The notes under the pieces were generated by a model. It saw only the letters and a program-made list of their open reading frames with translations, was not told the DNA's origin and searched no databases. Of a DNA stretch of 64,000 bases, positions 61,616 to 64,000 are shown one piece after another (positions within the stretch are counted from its first letter, which is position 1; each line of letters opens with the position of its first letter). Position numbers and translations under genes: made by a program. The DNA comes from Seleniibacterium sp963677135. Lineage in GTDB: Bacteria > Desulfobacterota > Desulfuromonadia > Desulfuromonadales > Geopsychrobacteraceae. Location: contig CAXXLS010000001.1 in assembly GCA_963677135.2 (NCBI GenBank), positions 44,775-108,774 of the forward strand, given 5' to 3'.

Positions 61616-62129
61616 TATCCGCTTCCCGCTCTTTCAGCATTTTGAGGTATTTTTTCTTGAACATGGAGCGTTTCAGCGGCGACAGCCGATCCACGAACAG
61701 AATCCCTTCAAGGTGATCGATCTCGTGTTGGATACCGATGGCCAGCAGCCCGTCGGCCTGGCGCTCATGGGTCTTGCCGTCGGTGTCCTGGTAACGCATG
61801 GTCACTTCGTTGTAGCGCTTGACACTGGCCCAGAAGCCGGGAACGGACAGGCAGCCCTCTTCTTCCAGGGACTCCCCTTTCTTATCGACGATCTCGGGGT
61901 TCACCGCGACGATCAGGTCGTTCTCTTCATCCTTGGCCGAACAGTCCAGGATGATCAACCGCTTCAGCTCGCCAACCTGGGGGGCGGCCAGCCCGACCCC
62001 CGGGGCATCGTACATGGTTTCCACCATGTCCTCGGCCAACTGCTTGAGCTCATCGTTGAATTCGGTCACCGGAAGCGACTTCTGCTTAAGAACCGGTTCC
62101 GGGTAGTGCAGGATTTTTCTCAAAGCCAT
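61605..62129 (-). CDS. def: Peptide deformylase
   Basis: A 174-residue metallo-enzyme that removes the N-formyl group of nascent proteins. All three motifs are present: GVGLAAPQVG (44-53), EEGCLSVPG (metal ligand Cys93) and QHEIDHLEG (ligands His135 and His139, catalytic Glu136). ATG 62129 with GGAGA upstream gives the family N-terminus MALRKILHYPEPVLK. It heads the def-fmt-htpX-rsmB-rpe row. Confidence 0.97.
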   Translation of the reverse strand: MALRKILHYPEPVLKQKSLPVTEFNDELKQLAEDMVETMYDAPGVGLAAPQVGELKRLIILDCSAKDEENDLIVAVNPEIVDKKGESLEEEGCLSVPGFWASVKRYNEVTMRYQDTDGKTHERQADGLLAIGIQHEIDHLEGILFVDRLSPLKRSMFKKKYLKMLKEREADNVA

Positions 62130-62314
62130 TTTTTTCTCCGACAGTTTCGCTGTCATCAGTTATTTAAAAACAGAAAAAGCCCTCATAATAAGGCCCTTAT
62201 ATGATAAACCTTAGGCAGTTCTACAGTCAACAATCGGTCAACAGCGCATGGGTGCCCGCCGGACCCCGTTGAGACATACAATATTCATACGGAAAGTCAA
62301 AGAAAAATGCGCTT

Positions 62315-62377
62315 TCCCCCGGGACAAATTACGCCGCGGCCCGTCGCGAAGTGGGGGCGTGCGACCGATCCCGGGGA
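62315..62377. other. Structured intergenic element between moaA and def
   Basis: CCCCGGGA (62317-62324) pairs with TCCCGGGG (62369-62376), and inside it ACGCC (62331-62335) pairs with GGCGT (62356-62360). It lies in the 286-base gap downstream of moaA and upstream of def on the minus strand. It may be the moaA 3' end or a def leader structure. I recognise no named riboswitch. Confidence 0.45.
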
Positions 62378-62415
62378 GGATAATGGGGAGAGAGACGTGG
62401 CAGGCGATGCGCTTG

Positions 62416-63393
62416 TCAGCCTCCGATACTGGCCATGCTGAAATCGGAGGCGTGAAGATAGTCGTCCGTGAACAAATGCCCGCGGGGCTTCGCTTTGATG
62501 ACCTGCAACAGAACCTGGCTCAATTCTTCGGCAGATTTGCTGAGGCTCGGTTTGAGATCGAACACATCGTCACTGAACAGGCAGCTTTTCAACAATCCGT
62601 ATGCCGTTATCCGGATCCGGTTGCAGGAATCGCAGAAATGATCACTCATCGGGGTAATGATCCCCAGGGTTCCCCGAGCACCCTTGATCCGATAAGGCCT
62701 GGCCGGTCCGCAATCCGCGTTGCGCGTCAGTTTTTCCAGCGGATAATACTGCCGGATCCGGTCCAGCACCTCCGCCCCGCTGACCAGGCGCTGGCGCCAG
62801 ACCGCCTCTTTGACTGTCGGCATATATTCGATAAAGCGGACGGTCCAGGGGCGTTCGAGACTCAACCGGGCAAAATCGAGGATCTCCCGGTCGTTGACTC
62901 CTTTCATGACGACCATGTTCAGCTTGATCTTCAGGCCTGCGGCCTCCGCCTTGTCCAAACCGGCCAGAACTCTGCTCAAAGCCCCGCCCCGGGTGACAAA
63001 ATCGAAGGTTTCGGGGATCAGGCTGTCCAGGCTCACGTTCAAACTCCGAATCCCGGCAGTCTTCAGGTCGTTGGCATATTCGGCAAGAAGAATCCCGTTG
63101 GTCGTCAAGGCGATCTCGTCAATCAGATCCAGGCGGCTCAGCCGGTCGAAAAAGGACAGGACTCCCTTGCGAACCAGAGGCTCCCCTCCGGTAATCCGGA
63201 CTTTTCGAACCCCGATCCGGGCCGCCGCGGAGACGATATGCAGGAAATCCTCATAGGCAAGGATGTCCTGCCGGTCTCTGCGCACGATTCCCTGCTCTGG
63301 CATACAGTAATGACAGCGCAGATTGCAGCGGTCCGTTATCGACAGCCTCAGATAATTTATTTTCCGGCCAAAAGAATCGGTAGCTTCAAACAT
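62416..63393 (-). CDS. moaA: GTP 3',8-cyclase (molybdenum cofactor biosynthesis)
   Basis: A 325-residue radical-SAM enzyme, first step of molybdopterin synthesis. The N-terminal cluster is Cys23-x3-Cys27-x2-Cys30 in RLSITDRCNLRCHYCMPEQ. The second cluster is C-terminal (FCDSCNRIRIT, then LLKSCLF). The protein ends in SIGG, the Gly-Gly tail needed for activity. A SufU-like scaffold and a probable nucleotidyltransferase lie upstream on the same strand. Confidence 0.97.
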   Translation of the reverse strand: MFEATDSFGRKINYLRLSITDRCNLRCHYCMPEQGIVRRDRQDILAYEDFLHIVSAAARIGVRKVRITGGEPLVRKGVLSFFDRLSRLDLIDEIALTTNGILLAEYANDLKTAGIRSLNVSLDSLIPETFDFVTRGGALSRVLAGLDKAEAAGLKIKLNMVVMKGVNDREILDFARLSLERPWTVRFIEYMPTVKEAVWRQRLVSGAEVLDRIRQYYPLEKLTRNADCGPARPYRIKGARGTLGIITPMSDHFCDSCNRIRITAYGLLKSCLFSDDVFDLKPSLSKSAEELSQVLLQVIKAKPRGHLFTDDYLHASDFSMASIGG

Positions 63394-63464
63394 CTCTGCA
63401 ACTGCCCCCTTTCAGACCTGAGCCCCTGCTCATGAATATAACGTTGCCCGCTCCGGCCACGCAA

Positions 63465-63905
63465 CTAACCAGCCGAGAGCCCCTGTGCGGCCGCCGCGAT
63501 GGCGTCCTGCATGGCCGTAAAGGGGAGGCGCACGCAGTCATGGCGGCTTTTGTGTCTGCGGACGGGAAGAAACATGTCCAGCACCGTCCAGCATCCCGAA
63601 AGGTTCGGATCCGCCTCCCCGAGAACAGCATCAAGCTGTACCACGGCAGTCCCGACCTCGGTCACCGGCCGGTTCACCATGACATCGGCCAGGACGGCTG
63701 CGGCCGCCTGACTCAGCAGGCACCCCTTGAGGTCGATGCCGATGGCCGTAATCACCCCCTCCGACACCCGGATGTCAAGACGGATCTGGTCGCCGCAGAA
63801 AGGACTGAACGTCGTGGCACTCCCCGAGGGGTGTTCCAGCAGGCCGGGCAACGTGCGTCCGGCAGCGGTAACGATCCGGTCCTGGTAAAGAGCATCGTCC
63901 GTCAT
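63465..63905 (-). CDS. SufU/IscU-like Fe-S scaffold-fold protein
   Basis: A 146-residue NifU N-terminal-fold protein with Cys37 and Asp39 (FSPFCGDQI), Cys62 (KGCLLSQAAAA) and Cys124 (SRHDCVRLPF), the SufU spacing. In Gram-positive bacteria SufU is a zinc-dependent sulfurtransferase partner of SufS. Here it lies between moaA and a probable Mo-cofactor-type nucleotidyltransferase, so a role in cofactor sulfur transfer is possible; this is inference from position. ATG 63905 has GGGGTG upstream. Confidence 0.85.
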   Translation of the reverse strand: MTDDALYQDRIVTAAGRTLPGLLEHPSGSATTFSPFCGDQIRLDIRVSEGVITAIGIDLKGCLLSQAAAAVLADVMVNRPVTEVGTAVVQLDAVLGEADPNLSGCWTVLDMFLPVRRHKSRHDCVRLPFTAMQDAIAAAAQGLSAG

Positions 63906-63915
63906 CAGCACCCCG

Positions 63916-64000
63916 CTATCCCGCAAATTCGCCGGCAATGGCGGCAAGGTCCGTCAGCGAGTCGACATCGGTCAGGATCGCGCGATCCGCCATCTCCACG
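63916..64000 (-). CDS. C-terminal end of a probable MobA-like nucleotidyltransferase, cut by window edge
   Basis: Only the last 28 codons are inside the window. The end reads RAILTDVDSLTDLAAIAGEF before the TAG stop, which resembles the D-x-D-T/S-x-x-D-L end of MobA/MocA-like NTP transferases. The stop lies 10 bases before the SufU-like start, so the two are in one transcript. The call rests on a short match. Confidence 0.45.
   Translation of the reverse strand, partial: VEMADRAILTDVDSLTDLAAIAGEFAG

Overview
The window is GC-rich, gene-dense bacterial DNA on both strands, with no rRNA, CRISPR array, insertion sequence or phage module that I can recognise. Gene content points to a respiring member of the Desulfuromonadales/Geobacterales (former Deltaproteobacteria). 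The markers are an SfrAB-type NADPH oxidoreductase pair, sucCD, several sigma-54-dependent response regulators, a PATAN (DUF4388)/Roadblock regulator, a JAMM-DinG helicase fusion and a rhombosortase. This placement is inference from gene content; no 16S gene is present.

Layout. 0-9 kb: a 5'-cut diguanylate cyclase, two EamA transporters, an MFS transporter, glgC, a VOC protein, folK, a small PP0621-like protein and a short transaldolase. 9-11.6 kb: sucCD and a soluble HAD protein. 11.6-17 kb: a signalling block with a REC-PATAN-Roadblock protein, a cytosolic PAS histidine kinase with its NtrC-type regulator, and a divergent second NtrC-type regulator. 17-28 kb: genome maintenance and housekeeping (radC, ferritin-like protein, SGNH lipoprotein, JAMM-DinG helicase, an endonuclease III relative, an ElyC-like protein, ileS-lspA, a YigZ-like protein).

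28-36 kb is the most unusual region. Two paralogous small exported proteins, each built of two ~31-residue repeats and a tail ending in C-x-T-C at the extreme C-terminus, flank a minus-strand cluster. That cluster holds a phospholipase D-like lipoprotein, a rhombosortase, an overlapping rhombotarget-type lipoprotein and an unknown secreted protein. A tRNA-Pro(CGG) follows. 36-43 kb holds an Fe-S aldo/keto reductase, envelope lipoproteins, a lone receiver protein, an MBL-fold hydrolase and a macrodomain protein. 43-49 kb is a more A/T-rich island: LysR, an SDR lacking the YxxxK pair, a TRAP transporter (DctP plus fused DctQM), a cupin and a second LysR. This looks like an acquired uptake/catabolic unit of unknown substrate.

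50-64 kb is again core: an IscU-like scaffold, plsY, mltG, sfrAB (sfrA broken by two +1 shifts about 50 bp apart), a small lipoprotein, rpe, rsmB, htpX, fmt, def, moaA, a SufU-like scaffold and the tail of a probable nucleotidyltransferase.

The strongest leads are the C-x-T-C exported protein family with the rhombosortase module it brackets, an 11-bp palindrome shared by the promoters of sfrB and the first C-x-T-C gene, the JAMM-DinG fusion close to radC, the RR-PATAN-Roadblock gene with a probable internal start, and a candidate small RNA near 22 kb.
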